In this document: in pieces, positions 12,124 through 24,000 of the stretch
Numbering within the stretch: position 1 is the stretch's first letter
Layout of the letters: every line of letters begins with the position of its first letter
Source: Lunularia cruciata
Lineage: Eukaryota > Streptophyta > Marchantiopsida > Lunulariales > Lunulariaceae
Direction: 5' to 3'
DNA: 64,000 bases
Assembly: GCA_948567375.1 (NCBI GenBank)
Contig: OX419760.1
Location: 32,302,001 to 32,366,000 of the forward strand
Translations under genes and position numbers: made by a program
The notes under the pieces: model-generated
What the model was told of the DNA's origin: nothing
The model's database searches: none
Seen by the model: only the letters and a program-made list of their open reading frames with translations

Positions 12124-13293
12124 TGTAATCAGTTTGTTCATAACTCAAATCACATTCAATCAGATCAGTACTTGATCTATCACTCAATAATCTGCTAACA
12201 ATTGAGCACTGATTACAGTAAAGCCACACCTACTCTAGCTAAGAGACTCTAGGTGATGCTCATTGGTTTTTTATCCACTCTAGGTAGGAACTAGAAGGCT
12301 CAACATTAGAAAAGTGAGCTCTCTAGAGTCGCACTTCTAAGGTATACCTCTGATTTTGATATGGATCTACAACCCTAATGGTCTTGTTGATGGCACACCC
12401 GACGGTGTGAACGGTGCAAGTGATTATGGGCCCCACCATGTAGTAATACACCAAATAGAAAATCTAACCGTCAACAAGTAGTCTATGAGTCACTGCCAAA
12501 ATACCTTTGACTCTCTGAAATACCACAAGCTAGCCATATGATCTAGATGTGAAATTTGGTTTGGTAACATCTGGAATGATGTTATACACGATGGTCAAAA
12601 TAGATCAGATAGAAGTATCACCAAAAGAGTACTTTTACAAATAGAGCAAAAATTGAAATAGACTTGAGAACCTTAGAACCAATAGCTAGACATATGATTT
12701 AAAGGTGAGAATTGATTTGGTAACATCTAGAATGATGTTACAATGATGGACTAAACAGATCAGAAAGAGGTATCACCAAAAGGGGACTTCTACTAATAGA
12801 GTAGGAACCAAAATATGCCTGAAATCTTTGAAGGCAATTTTGGAGGCCTAAATGGATGAATTAGGCCTCGAAAATGTGCAACGTCCTTGATAGGGGAAAG
12901 GTTGGCCTTCCCTTCCCCTTGGTTTGTCTTGTCAAGAGCTTTCCAACGGTACCTTACGTGATTCCGACACTCCTACAAGAAGATTCCCTAAAAGATTCTC
13001 TCTGGTCAAAGCTTGTTTGACCAACCAAATATGACCTAGACCGACATGTCACCCATCCAAGTAAGTAATCCAAGGGTGGAGCTTGATGACATGTCACCTA
13101 TCTGTGTGCCTAATCCTATGGTGGAGCTTCATTGGAGAAGATACTCTTTGTCTATATAATAAAGAGAATGTGCTCTTTTGGGGCACCAAATGTTGAGTGT
13201 GTAATTTGTGTTTTCTCTCTTCTCTTGTCCTCAGAGTATTACACTATCAACATTACTACTCTAGAGTCCGAGCAACCTAGGTGCGATGCTACA
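12124..13293 (-). repeat. LTR-like repeat, family B, copy 2, split by a nested LTR
   Basis: The reverse strand starts TGTAGCATCGC at 13293 and ends GATTACA at 12124. The segments 12124-12515 and 13249-13293 align with 2442-2879. The interval 12516-13243 is an insertion that copy 1 lacks. Without the insertion and its 5-bp duplication the repeat is 437 bp. Confidence 0.65.
12516..13243 (+). repeat. Nested solo LTR, family C (728 bp)
   Basis: It starts TGAAATACCA and ends GAGTATTACA. It aligns over its whole length with 55466-56181, which starts TGTAATACCA and ends GAGTATTACA, giving the 8-bp terminal inversion TGTAATAC/GTATTACA. The flanking quintets ctctc (12511-12515) and ctatc (13244-13248) are a decayed target duplication. 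The empty site in copy 1 (near 2831-2835) reads ctacc. Inside, a block of about 90 bp containing TATCACCAAAAG is repeated in tandem. No internal region accompanies it. Confidence 0.82.
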
Positions 13294-16200
13294 AAATGGC
13301 GTGACACTTCCATGCCTCTCACTCTTGTGCATAATATGTTTTATCAGAAATATACACAACAAAGGCTTCAATCTTTGCTCTCAAAGATCTACTTTTTATA
13401 GAGTGAAATGAGATATTAAATAAAAGCGGTATATTGGCCCGTATGGGCCAAGAGGATCTTAAAGATTTGCTCTTACATTTTAAAGTGGAAAGCATTGACA
13501 TATTGTTCTTCTTTGTTGAGTAGTGAGATACCATGAGCTACATGGGCTTATGTCTTATGAATATTGGAGATGATCCCTGAACTTTATTAAAACAGTCATA
13601 TAGATTTAAAATTTTATTGGAAAATTTATTTTAGTCATTGTACGAATTGTGAATGTCAACAATGATGAGTAAATAATATTTGACTCCTCGGATTTATATC
13701 TTTCCTTTCCAGTGAATATACTATAACCATCCAACTTTTTGGAATACTTCGTAGAAATATTAATATAGTATATCTTGATTTTTACGTAAGATTAAAATTT
13801 TAATTTTTTATTATGGTCTTCATATCTATTTCTTAATTAAAAATAATAATCTATAATGTGCTTTAATTTCATATTGGCATTTCTTTTTATTAACGAAAAG
13901 TATAAGGTCATTAGTTGTAGTGACGTAGAAAAGCAAGACTAAGAAATCCAGGATACGAATTAAATCTTTTGATGTTTATTTTTATTTCAAGTTATGTCAT
14001 GTTAGAATACTAATTTTAATTCGTTAATCTAATCAGTAAATTAAATGATCTATAATCCACAAAGTTACTCGAGGCATAGCTCCTAATTCTCAATCCATAC
14101 ATTCCGTCACGGTGAGAATTCAGATGACATAGTTTCCAAGTATAATTCAAATGTTACATTATCGTTTAGCAAAACATCAATTTGGTTTGGTTTACCGTGC
14201 TAAGTCAGATTTTTACTCAAACATATTTCAAGAAGGTAAATATAGAAATATAGCTAAAATAGAAAACCGAATATAGTCAATTCCTGGACTAAGTCATCCA
14301 TGGGGTAATGCACCTGGTGCCAGTTGCACTAGAAGCTTGTGTGTGGAGTGGTTACAGGAGCAGTCCTTAATCAGTATGGGAGAGGAACACTCTCGTGTGA
14401 ATGGGATGTAGATTTCTTCTTATTTTATTGAGCCTTTAGGCGTGTCGTGTGAAACCGGACAAATCTGCCCTCCCGTCATGCCCTCGAAAGGGATAGGGAG
14501 AGAGAGAACTTTGCCGAGCTGTGTTAAGTGGACATTTTGTCCACTTGTTTAATCGTGAGTCGAGGATTCTCCTGTTCTTGAGCGGTGACAGAATGGTACA
14601 GTACGAGAAGAAAGAGCAGAGAAAACCACAGCTTCGATTCGAGTTCTCAGCTGTGATGTCGTCACATAGTTGATTTGGATCAGGGAAATGTACTTGCAAA
14701 TGTGGACGTTTTCTTGCCAGAGAGCGTTTGCGCTTCCTTAGCTGAGGAATCACGTACTATTGTACAACCATTCAATTATCAAAGGGGGAAAAAACCCGAG
14801 TATTATAATTCTCAGAAACTCCTCATATTGTTGTACAAATCGTCTACTGGGAAGGTTATAACAGTTGAAAGAGTATGAGACACTTCAACTTCTGCGTCGA
14901 ATCTGCCTTCTGGAGCTGAGTTGTTGTTAAATATTTCTGTCATTTGCCAGACGATATGATCAGCGAGTTCATAGCCTCGTACTCAGAGTCCATTTGAAGT
15001 TTTGGAATAGGTTAAGATAATTATAGGGCAGTTGCAGGAATTTGACGAAGACGCCTTGATGTGGGAACCCGCGTGATGGCTGGATCAAGAACCAAAATGC
15101 TTATCGACGGTACAATGAATTTTCTCCTGGAATAGACAGTTGAGGTAGATGTTCGATGTGAGAGCTCAAGACCACTGCAATGACGACGAGGAGGGATGGA
15201 AATCGTACTTCGACTCAATCATGAAAACATCATGAGGATATAAAGTGATTTGACCTTGGTCCCTCCCGGCAGTAGAAGCATGGTGGAAGTTGTGGTTGGC
15301 ATTTGGTGCCGGATTTGGCGAAGATGCTATGATTCCCCAAGATGGAGAAGTTGATGGACAGGATGGAGATGGCCTCTAGACATCTCAAGCATTGCTTATC
15401 GAGGAAATTATGATCCTCTTAGTGATAGTCGAGACCAGGTAGAGAGAATGGGGCGCTGGCTAAGCTAGAAGGAAAGGATAACTAATTCTACGTTTCGGTC
15501 TTAACCATGTCTTGATTGCTTCTCAAGCTAATGAGCGCGTGCTCAGAAACTTCAACATCCTACACAACTGAGAAGGGAGCGGGATGTAAGCGAACGCCGC
15601 ACCCGTCTCACCAACCGCTCCTTAGTACGGGGCTCATGCGCAACGCATTGTGGCGCTCCATTGTCTCCGACGAGCCTACTCCAATTGCGATTATGACAGC
15701 AAACGTCTCCACGCTCGCTCGGAGACTCGTGACCAAGAATTGGATTCATTTTGGTCCTCTTTCACACGAGGAGGCCTCCACCCGGATTTCGTACATACTC
15801 AGGAAATCTATGTCACTGCAAATGAGAAGGATTCATGCTTACTCTATCACCTGTACTGCTTCACACCAAGAGAGTGAGTGCAAAGTTACAGATTCCTTCG
15901 AAGTCTTCTTCTCATGGGTCAGCTTCACAATAGAAGAGTGGAACCTTAACTTCAGAGTCTTACCATGTCTGGTGAGGCGATTGGGAGGTCGATTGGGAGA
16001 TCGGGCCCATCTTACTCGAACACCTTGCCAGAGGTAAGAAGATAAAGAGTGTGTCTTCACAGACATCCAACGAAATTGTAAAACTTTTTGGCGCTGTTCA
16101 TACCTTTGGTCCTCAAATTTTTCTCGTTGTTCTGTACATTTGTCTCGAAGCTTTGACTGAATGGGAGAAAGAATTGGACAGTAGAGATTTGGAGTCACTG

Positions 16201-17920
16201 TCTCTGAGGTGAACTATAACATTTGAATCTTCAACTCTACCAGTGGATATGGAAATAACGCTTTTCTCAGACATTATTACATTCATACATTGGAGTAGAA
16301 AATACAAGTCCGAAAGGAAATCGACTAGCGGATTGAGGGAATGAAAGAGCAGACTGATTCCCCGTACAACAAACTGATTTCCCGATTCCCGAATGAAATT
16401 TTAGAGTGGCAGTTGGGGAGCCTTGATTTCTGTATTTCGAATGCAAAATTTTTGAGTGCTTGTTCGGCGAGTCACTGTTGTCAAAGGGATATCAACATAG
16501 TTCTAAAAGGGAATCTTCAGGTTCTCGTGAAGGCCCTTCTACCTGGACGATTTGGTCTAGAAGTTTGATCATGAGGTTGGAGTCCGGTCGTCACGGATAG
16601 CTAGACCGGTGCTTTCCATATAATGCACACTGTAAAGTGCACATTAAAGGGCCCTTTCTACCTTGAGATTCTTTAGAAATGTCACCCTCCAAGTGGTCTA
16701 GAGTGCCGGCTAGGGAGTCTGGCTTCTCGCCAGGATTTCATCTCCATTGGGGATGCTAAATCCGTTGAATGGCATGGTTTGAGATTAAATTGAAGTGGAT
16801 GTGGAGATTGGATTGTCTCTTTTCACGGAAATCACCTAGGTCAAGCGGTGCCGGTAATTCCGTGAAGAGGACTGATAGAGAAGCAAGGTTAAAGAATTGG
16901 AGGGGATACTCGATTCAGTCACATGCCTTCACCGTGGGCTGGGACTGAATCTGTTAAGTAGAGGTAGATGGTCCTTCACCGAGGCCCCTCTAGCTAGCTA
17001 GCTAGATGGGTGCTTTACTAACTGCACAGCATACGACGTAAGGGCCCCTCTAGATCGATGGCTTTGTCTAGAAGTTAGATCATGAGGTTGAAGTATCGTC
17101 GTTCAAATTGCACGTCCATTAGTGGCGTTTAGCCAAGCATCAACACTGTATTTCGGTGGTAATATGTGGAATCAACATTGATCTAGTGTAGACGTTTCTT
17201 TAGTTCATGAAGTTGTAGTTTGACTTGCAGATAGCTAGCTCGACTGTGCTTTACAAAGTGAAGCACTAGAGACTGACATGAGCCACAGATGATGGTAAAT
17301 TCATCTTGTTATACAGTTTTATGGATTCAGTCCATCAGTACTCACTTGTCGTATCCTCTAGCCCAATAATCAGATTGCAAATCAACAGTATTTGCAAAGG
17401 CTTTTTATTGGCAGAACGAAAAGATTACGCATCGAGTACTCTAGGTGCCTGAATGCCACATCTAATCAGGGTGTAGGGACATTGGTCATATGGATGAAGT
17501 TGATCTCATCTACCCATATCTATGTTTTCGAGAAGGGGAGAGTTTAAAGGTTTCTCACGGACTAAAAGGAACATGTATGTGCTGCTCTAAATTTTGGGGT
17601 GTTCTGTTTAGGGCTCTCACTACTCCTACCCTCCAGCCAAATGGTGCAAATAACAGTTTCGCTATCGAGTTTACTTGAAATTTATCAGCTCACGCATTAG
17701 TCTTACACACTAGTCGATGTCGCTGATTAGCAATATTGGTACTCAGTCAGTGACGATGGAGTTAGTCACTCAAACTTGCCTGTTGTGAGGTAAAATATCT
17801 CTATTCAGTGTAACTTCATCAGAGCATTCACTATTGTTACACGAGTTCATTTGATATTCCAGGTTTGATTAAGAACTCTGATGGTCCTGATTTTTTTTGT
17901 TTTATTTTTTATCAAAGCAG
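13294..17920. other. Intergenic DNA upstream of the bHLH gene
   Basis: The first kilobase is AT-rich, then base composition becomes balanced from about 14.3 kb. Open frames here (for example 14675-14878 and 15516-16037) show no recognisable domain. I searched for an exon with the bHLH-MYC N-terminal domain and found none. The bHLH promoter and any first noncoding exon must lie here, but I cannot place them. GCTAGCTAGCTAGCTAG-type runs occur near 16990. Confidence 0.5.
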
Positions 17921-18026
17921 GAATCCATAGCATATTAACCTGTTTTCATATTGATGTGTTGTAAGTAGGACCAGAAGATTTCTCTGAAGATGTGCTAAGG
18001 ATCTGGGAGCACTTGCTATAGACATT
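17921..18026 (+). promoter_or_regulatory. 5' leader segment of the bHLH gene with two short upstream ORFs
   Basis: A strong splice acceptor (a T-rich tract ending atcaaagcag at 17920) opens an exon at 17921. Before the start codon are two minimal ORFs: ATG TGT TGT AAG TAG at 17954-17968 and ATG TGC TAA at 17990-17998. An in-frame TGA at 17985-17987 precedes the ATG at 18027, with no intervening in-frame ATG, which supports 18027 as the start. The short uORFs could reduce translation. Confidence 0.55.
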
Positions 18027-21000
18027 ATGGTTCTATCACCGGAGTCTCCTCTTGGTTCTGGATCGAGTCGGGAGGTGGGGGGAATTTTGGACAAAGATGA
18101 TGCCAAACTGTTCTACAACCAAGCTGGGGGATCTCATGTAGAGAAAGTTTCTCGAAACTTTCACCTAGATTCATCTTCAGAGAATCCTTGGAGTACTCCA
18201 AGTGAAATGTGGGAACAGGAGGAGGCTTTGATGGATTCACATGGACAGATGCAACTGAATTTCCTTGACCAGAAGGAACTTTCTTCTTATCAAGTAAACA
18301 ATGAAAGAGGGATAGGTCAGACGTATGAAGGAAGCGGTGAATCTTTGTTGATGGGAACAACACGAATGAGTTCCACGAACCAGAATTTGCACGATATGAT
18401 TATGCCTATCGGTCATTCATTGCATACAAGCATAGTAGGTGATTCTCTTGGTAATGGATTATCCAAGGATAGCTCCGAAAGAGAAATCAAGCAAGAGATG
18501 AGGGCCGACTCCTCCGATAGTGATCCCCTGGATGATGATGAAGACAAAGGTGGTGCACGATCTGGGAGGAGACATTTGTCAAAGAATTTGGTTGCGGAAC
18601 GAAAGCGAAGAAAGAAGCTAAATGAACGCCTCTACGCGCTCCGTGCTTTAGTTCCCAAGATCACCAAGGTGTGAACATCTTGCAACTCATCTGGTTGGTT
18701 CCTAATTTTAAAATGATGTACATAAGAATCTTAATCTTCGCTTTCTTTCTTTAACTACGTAGTAGTGTAACTCTTAGCATAGTCTCATGCTAGTGGAAGT
18801 GAGAAGTTCATTTCAATCTATTCCCTTTACTTCCATACATATCTCCATATTCTATTCTGTGATGTTCTCCTTTTTCTCTCCTCTCGATAAAGGACAAAGC
18901 AAGATGCCCACTCGTCAACGTGATAATAGATAGTTTAGGGATTTTACATGAAGCAGACTGGTTAGTTATGGGTATAGGGAGGACACTGGATAGTTATGGG
19001 GTTTAGGAGGGGTCATATGTCATATGTGACACTAGTTTCCTAGTTTCCTATGTGTGCGTTCATATTGTAATGGAATGCAACACTATGTTTTCTTTCTTTT
19101 CCTAATTCACGTGGAATCGCCCTTTCACCTCCTGTCAATTTCTCGGTAAACTAAAAGATTATTCACATTTGATCATTCACAGATATTCATCACTAACGTG
19201 GGTATAAAATCGGGTTCTAACGCAATTGGGACCATAGAAGGGCTTTCTATCGAAGGTTTCATAATTATACAGTCAATATGTCCACAACTGATGATGTCTA
19301 TTTTGTGTCAGTTTGCTTAGCCAAGAATTAACATGCGCTACATAAATTTGGTTAACTTGCACTTTCATATATTTTTTCTCTTTCCCTAGATAGATCACCT
19401 TAAAGGGTATAAACTTTGGCTCTGTGGTCTCCATGAGTACATTTGGGGTAATTTGAACATTTGGTGGCCCAACAGAGAAGATTTTGATCCACCATGCCAG
19501 TAATCTAAGGTAGTCTACTATGAATCTACAGTCTCATAGTTGAATCAAAAATGCTAAGAATAGTATGATGAATAATGAGTAATGGATGAATGAAAAAAAT
19601 GTCACTAACAGTCTACTGTCTGATAAATGCACTAAAAGTGTTAAGAACGCACAATGCCGGCTGGGACAGACGATGAAAAGTGCTACATAGGAAGGAGCGT
19701 AGGGAGCAATGGGAAGGTTAATTTAGTCTATTGCGGGAGGAGAGTAGTAGCATTAGTCTATTGTAGGAGGAGACTAATATACGCAGTCTATTTTGTGAAG
19801 AGGATTCTACCGTTTGACACCTGAATATACTACGAGGAGAGTATTAGAGCAAAAACTAAGGAGTCGGATTCTATTTTCTGACAAAGGAGCCGAGTAGTAG
19901 ACTGAGAAACAAGGTATTGTCTTAAAACGAAGAGGAGAGTAGTAGTCTAATATAGAGGATTCTACTGTTTGACAGCCTGAATATACTACGAGGAAAGCAG
20001 TAGATCCAAAAATAAGGATCTATTTTCTGACAAACGAACCTGAAAATTACTACGAGGCCAGTAGTAGACCGAAGGAAAGGTTTCTTTTATGTGACAACGG
20101 AAATTAACTACAAGGAGAGTAGTAGACTGGGAAAATAAGGATTCTATTGTCTGACATACGGGTAATAGTACAAGGAGGAGAGTAGTAGACGTAATATATT
20201 GTAGGATGAGGAGGAATAATACTACTATGAACAGGCAGAGGAGATTAATAGACTGTGGGAGGGGAGTAATATACATAGTCTATGCTATGAGGGACAGATG
20301 GTGATAGTTCCAACTAGTACAAGAGCAGAGCATGTAAGAGAATAGCGACGATTAGCTACTTTGCAAGTTTGCTGGTTACAGCTAACTTGGTATACAACTA
20401 GAGATTCCGGATGAGCACTCTCCAGAATTATGAATCGGCTGGTTACAACTAATTTGGTATACCACCACCACTCATTGAAGGGGGGCACATCCTCTCCTTG
20501 TCTAGGTTATGTGACCCCTTGTCTAGCTTGACTCCTAGGAGCGGTCTCTCTCCTCTTCCTTAAAAGGAAGACTCACAAGACACCTCCGTCCATCACCCAC
20601 CCACCCACCTCCCGCACTCGCCATAATAGAAAATCAGACCTACCAAAGTATATTAGGAGGTTGCTTTAGCACTCATGAGCTTTTGAACAGAAACTCGGTA
20701 CGTGGGGTACTGGCATTCTCCCAGCTACTTAGGCACTGATGAAGTTGTATGTGCTTTTGTGGAGGCTTACTTTGACCGCGTTTCTGCTTCCTTCAGTTGT
20801 TTAGTGTTTTAAGGACTCATGCGTTCATAGCGCTTGCTGCACTCTAACTCTTCGCTCTCACCCTCATCCAGTCCTCCCTGGATATGTATCTTGGCTGAGA
20901 CGAGGCGCAGATACCACCTGGGTATGTACACCTGAGTCGAGGCGTCAAAGAACGCCTTCTGCTCTCATCCCCCCATATCCAGTCTTCTCACGCCTCACCC

Positions 21001-24000
21001 TACTCAGCCAAGACACCACCCACTTCTCTCTCACTTCGCCCCACTCCACCCATCCTCAACTAATGCTTTGTATATTGCTCTTAGGGCTTGATGTTTTTCT
21101 GTTTAATGGTTCCTACCCGACTTTCTATTTCAGTTGCTTAATCGGTCGCATCTTGCGTGTTGCTGCATGATGTATACTAGTTCCCTGCAGTTCTCATGAG
21201 ATGTTTCAATCATGTCTTTACTTTGGCTTACGTTGGCATTGTTAGTTTCACTTAATTTCCATTGCCTTAGTTGCTATTTGATTTGCACACGTTGATGCTT
21301 ACATTTCATCTGCATTTCATATGCACTTTGTGGGCTCTGGATCCCCTCTCATTTTGCATATATTAGGAGGTTGATTTTTTCTAGTAACTTGCTTTATTTT
21401 GGTGGTTTTTGTGGCATCTCCTATCAGCAGGTTATCCTATCGGTTACAATCTATTTAGTACATATCCACTCTCAAGGGGCCATGTCCCAACTAGAAGATT
21501 ATGTGATTTCGGTTTTGCTTACATAGATCTGAAGATTTTTTAAACCTTCAAGCAAATAGGTGCAGATGTTTTCAACAAGGGAACATCAGTTTTGCTTTCA
21601 TGGATTTGAAGATTTCTCAAACCTGTCAGCAAATAGAGTTCTCAAAGTGTCCCGTGCCAAATCTAGGCAGGCAAAGCTGATCTTCCCTTGCAGAAAATAT
21701 TTGCCTGTATTTGCTCGAAAGTTTGGAAGTCTTCAGACCTGTATGAACAAGGTTGAAATCACAGTGTGTCCTAGTTGAGATAGACAATGCACATGGCCCT
21801 TGAGAGTGGATGTATACTAAATAAATTGTAACCAATTGATCACCCATTAATAGGAGACATAGTAAAATGGAAGCCAGTTTATAAAATGTATCAACCTCTT
21901 AATATATTCTGGTAGGTCTGATTTTCTATTTTGGGGGGCGTGGGAGTGTCTAGTGGTGCAGGGCGGAGGTGTCTTGTCAGTCTTCCAGTTATTCATACCA
22001 GCAAAGTTCTCAGAGTGTCCCCAGCCTGATATGGATAATGTGATGTCTTGCCTGTTATCTCAAGTAGTTCCTCCTCTTATAAGTAGGATAATCAAGTTTG
22101 AATCTGACAAGTACAAAGGAATCTGTATTCCTTAAAACTCCTACTTTCCAGCTGCTCGGACAGTAGGTCCTAAGGACGAATGCAAGAACTAGCCAATGAG
22201 ACCTGTCCAAAGACGGTCCCAGAGAGGCATCTTGCAAGAAGACTTTCCTGTGTTCTACCCCGAAGGAAATCTGGCGAGAGCTAGTTTATTCATCTTTCTT
22301 GAAAAGGCGGGGATCTTCTCGGTAAGCCCGCTGCAGGCTTTTGCATAGGTTTAGAATAAATCGCTTTTCAGATTATGTACGGTTGCCCTCGCAATCTTTA
22401 ATATGTAGGGGATAATTATTGATGAGACACTCCCCACTCGTCAACTAACAATTGTGAGTCGATGCGATTTGTTACTTAAGGAACGAGTTCCGTAGTCACT
22501 AACACCCTTTGCTTCAGTGATGGTTAATACCGAGTTCGGCAATGTGTCAATACTTCTACTTAACTCCACTCTTATTCTGCTAGACTTGCTCTCAGATATT
22601 TTGCAATTGTATATCTACAGATGTTTCTTCAATTATAATCTTCACGTTACAGATATTTAACAGATATTCTGGCGTTTTCAACCTAGGTGATATCCAGCTA
22701 GTTTCTCTCTTTCAACTCATTTTTGCTGATTGCTGGTACTCGGGTATACTACATTCGCGATTGAGATATTGAAAGATCAAAACGTTAACTGACGTTGATG
22801 AAGTAAAGGTTGGATGAATATGATGAGTATTTGAGTGATGGATAATGGCGTAAGTTGCTAATGTAGGGACTACTAGAACTAGCAATGTTAGGCACCATTT
22901 AGATCAGATTAGATCTGTGCATGAGTCTCATCTTGAATCAGTTTTGTACGTGATTGTACATTTCTGGATTAGTCTCGGTTTACATTTTGCTTCGATTCAT
23001 TTAGTTTGTTTCCGTTGTTTCACATAAGCTTACTTCGCGTTCTTTATATGAGTCGACTCTTTGTTTTTTCAGTACATATTTGTTGATAGATTCTCTACAT
23101 CAAGTTAGTTATATGTGGTCGATGCTTGATAATACATGCTATTTATGAATCACATTTCATCTCCTTTTCGCATGTATTTTTCAGTCAGTCTGCTTTAATT
23201 TTATTACCATTTCATCTACACTTCATATGCATTTAATGGAGTTCTGGATCTCCCGTTCCTCGAACGGCTTCTGTCCTCATATATCCATATCCAGTCCTCT
23301 AACGCTTCGCTCCGACTCAACCAAGACACCATCCACTCCTCTCCCACTTCGCTCCATTCCACCCATCCTCAACTAGTGCTCTTTCTATTACTACACTCGA
23401 TGTTTGTCTGTTCATGGTTTCTACACGACTCTCGATTCCGTGGTTTCTGCCCGACTTTCGATTTCAAATTGCTTAATCGCTCACGTTTTGCTTGTCGTCG
23501 GTTGTCTGGTTGTCGATTATACGATGTATACTATTTCTCTATGAGTAATCATATGATCCTTCTCAAGATGATTAAAGTATCCAGAGTTCATGGACAGAAG
23601 CCGTTCGATGAACGGGAGATCCAGAACTCTGGATAATTTAATCACTTGAGAAGGATCTGGAGGCATATATTGAGAACTTGAACATTATTTCCTTTCTATG
23701 TAATCAACTTTCTTCTCTATGGCTGTCTTTATAATCAACATTTAGTGCAGTAATTTCTTGCTTTATGTGTAGTGGGACTTCGAGAACGAAGTTTTATCTT
23801 TAGATTATCCAGAAGACATATAAAGCTTTTGTATCGTCCCTTTCCTGTACAGTTTTTAAAATTGCCCCTTCAGAGCTATATCTCATCTCGAGATTTATCT
23901 GGCTTCTGGCTGTCTATATAATCAACTTTCAGTTTAGTCTAGAGAAGTGATGTTTGATAATCATCTCATATTGAGAATGATCTCGGGTAAATCTGGAGAA

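Noticed and set aside
15516-16037. 173-codon plus-strand frame upstream of the bHLH gene
   Set aside because: Composition and lack of any domain or splice logic suggest a chance frame.
22440-22560. Possible 5S rRNA-like segment (GATGCGATTTGTTAC, ACCGAGTTCGGC)
   Set aside because: Only short resemblance; internal control boxes and the 120-nt fold are not present.
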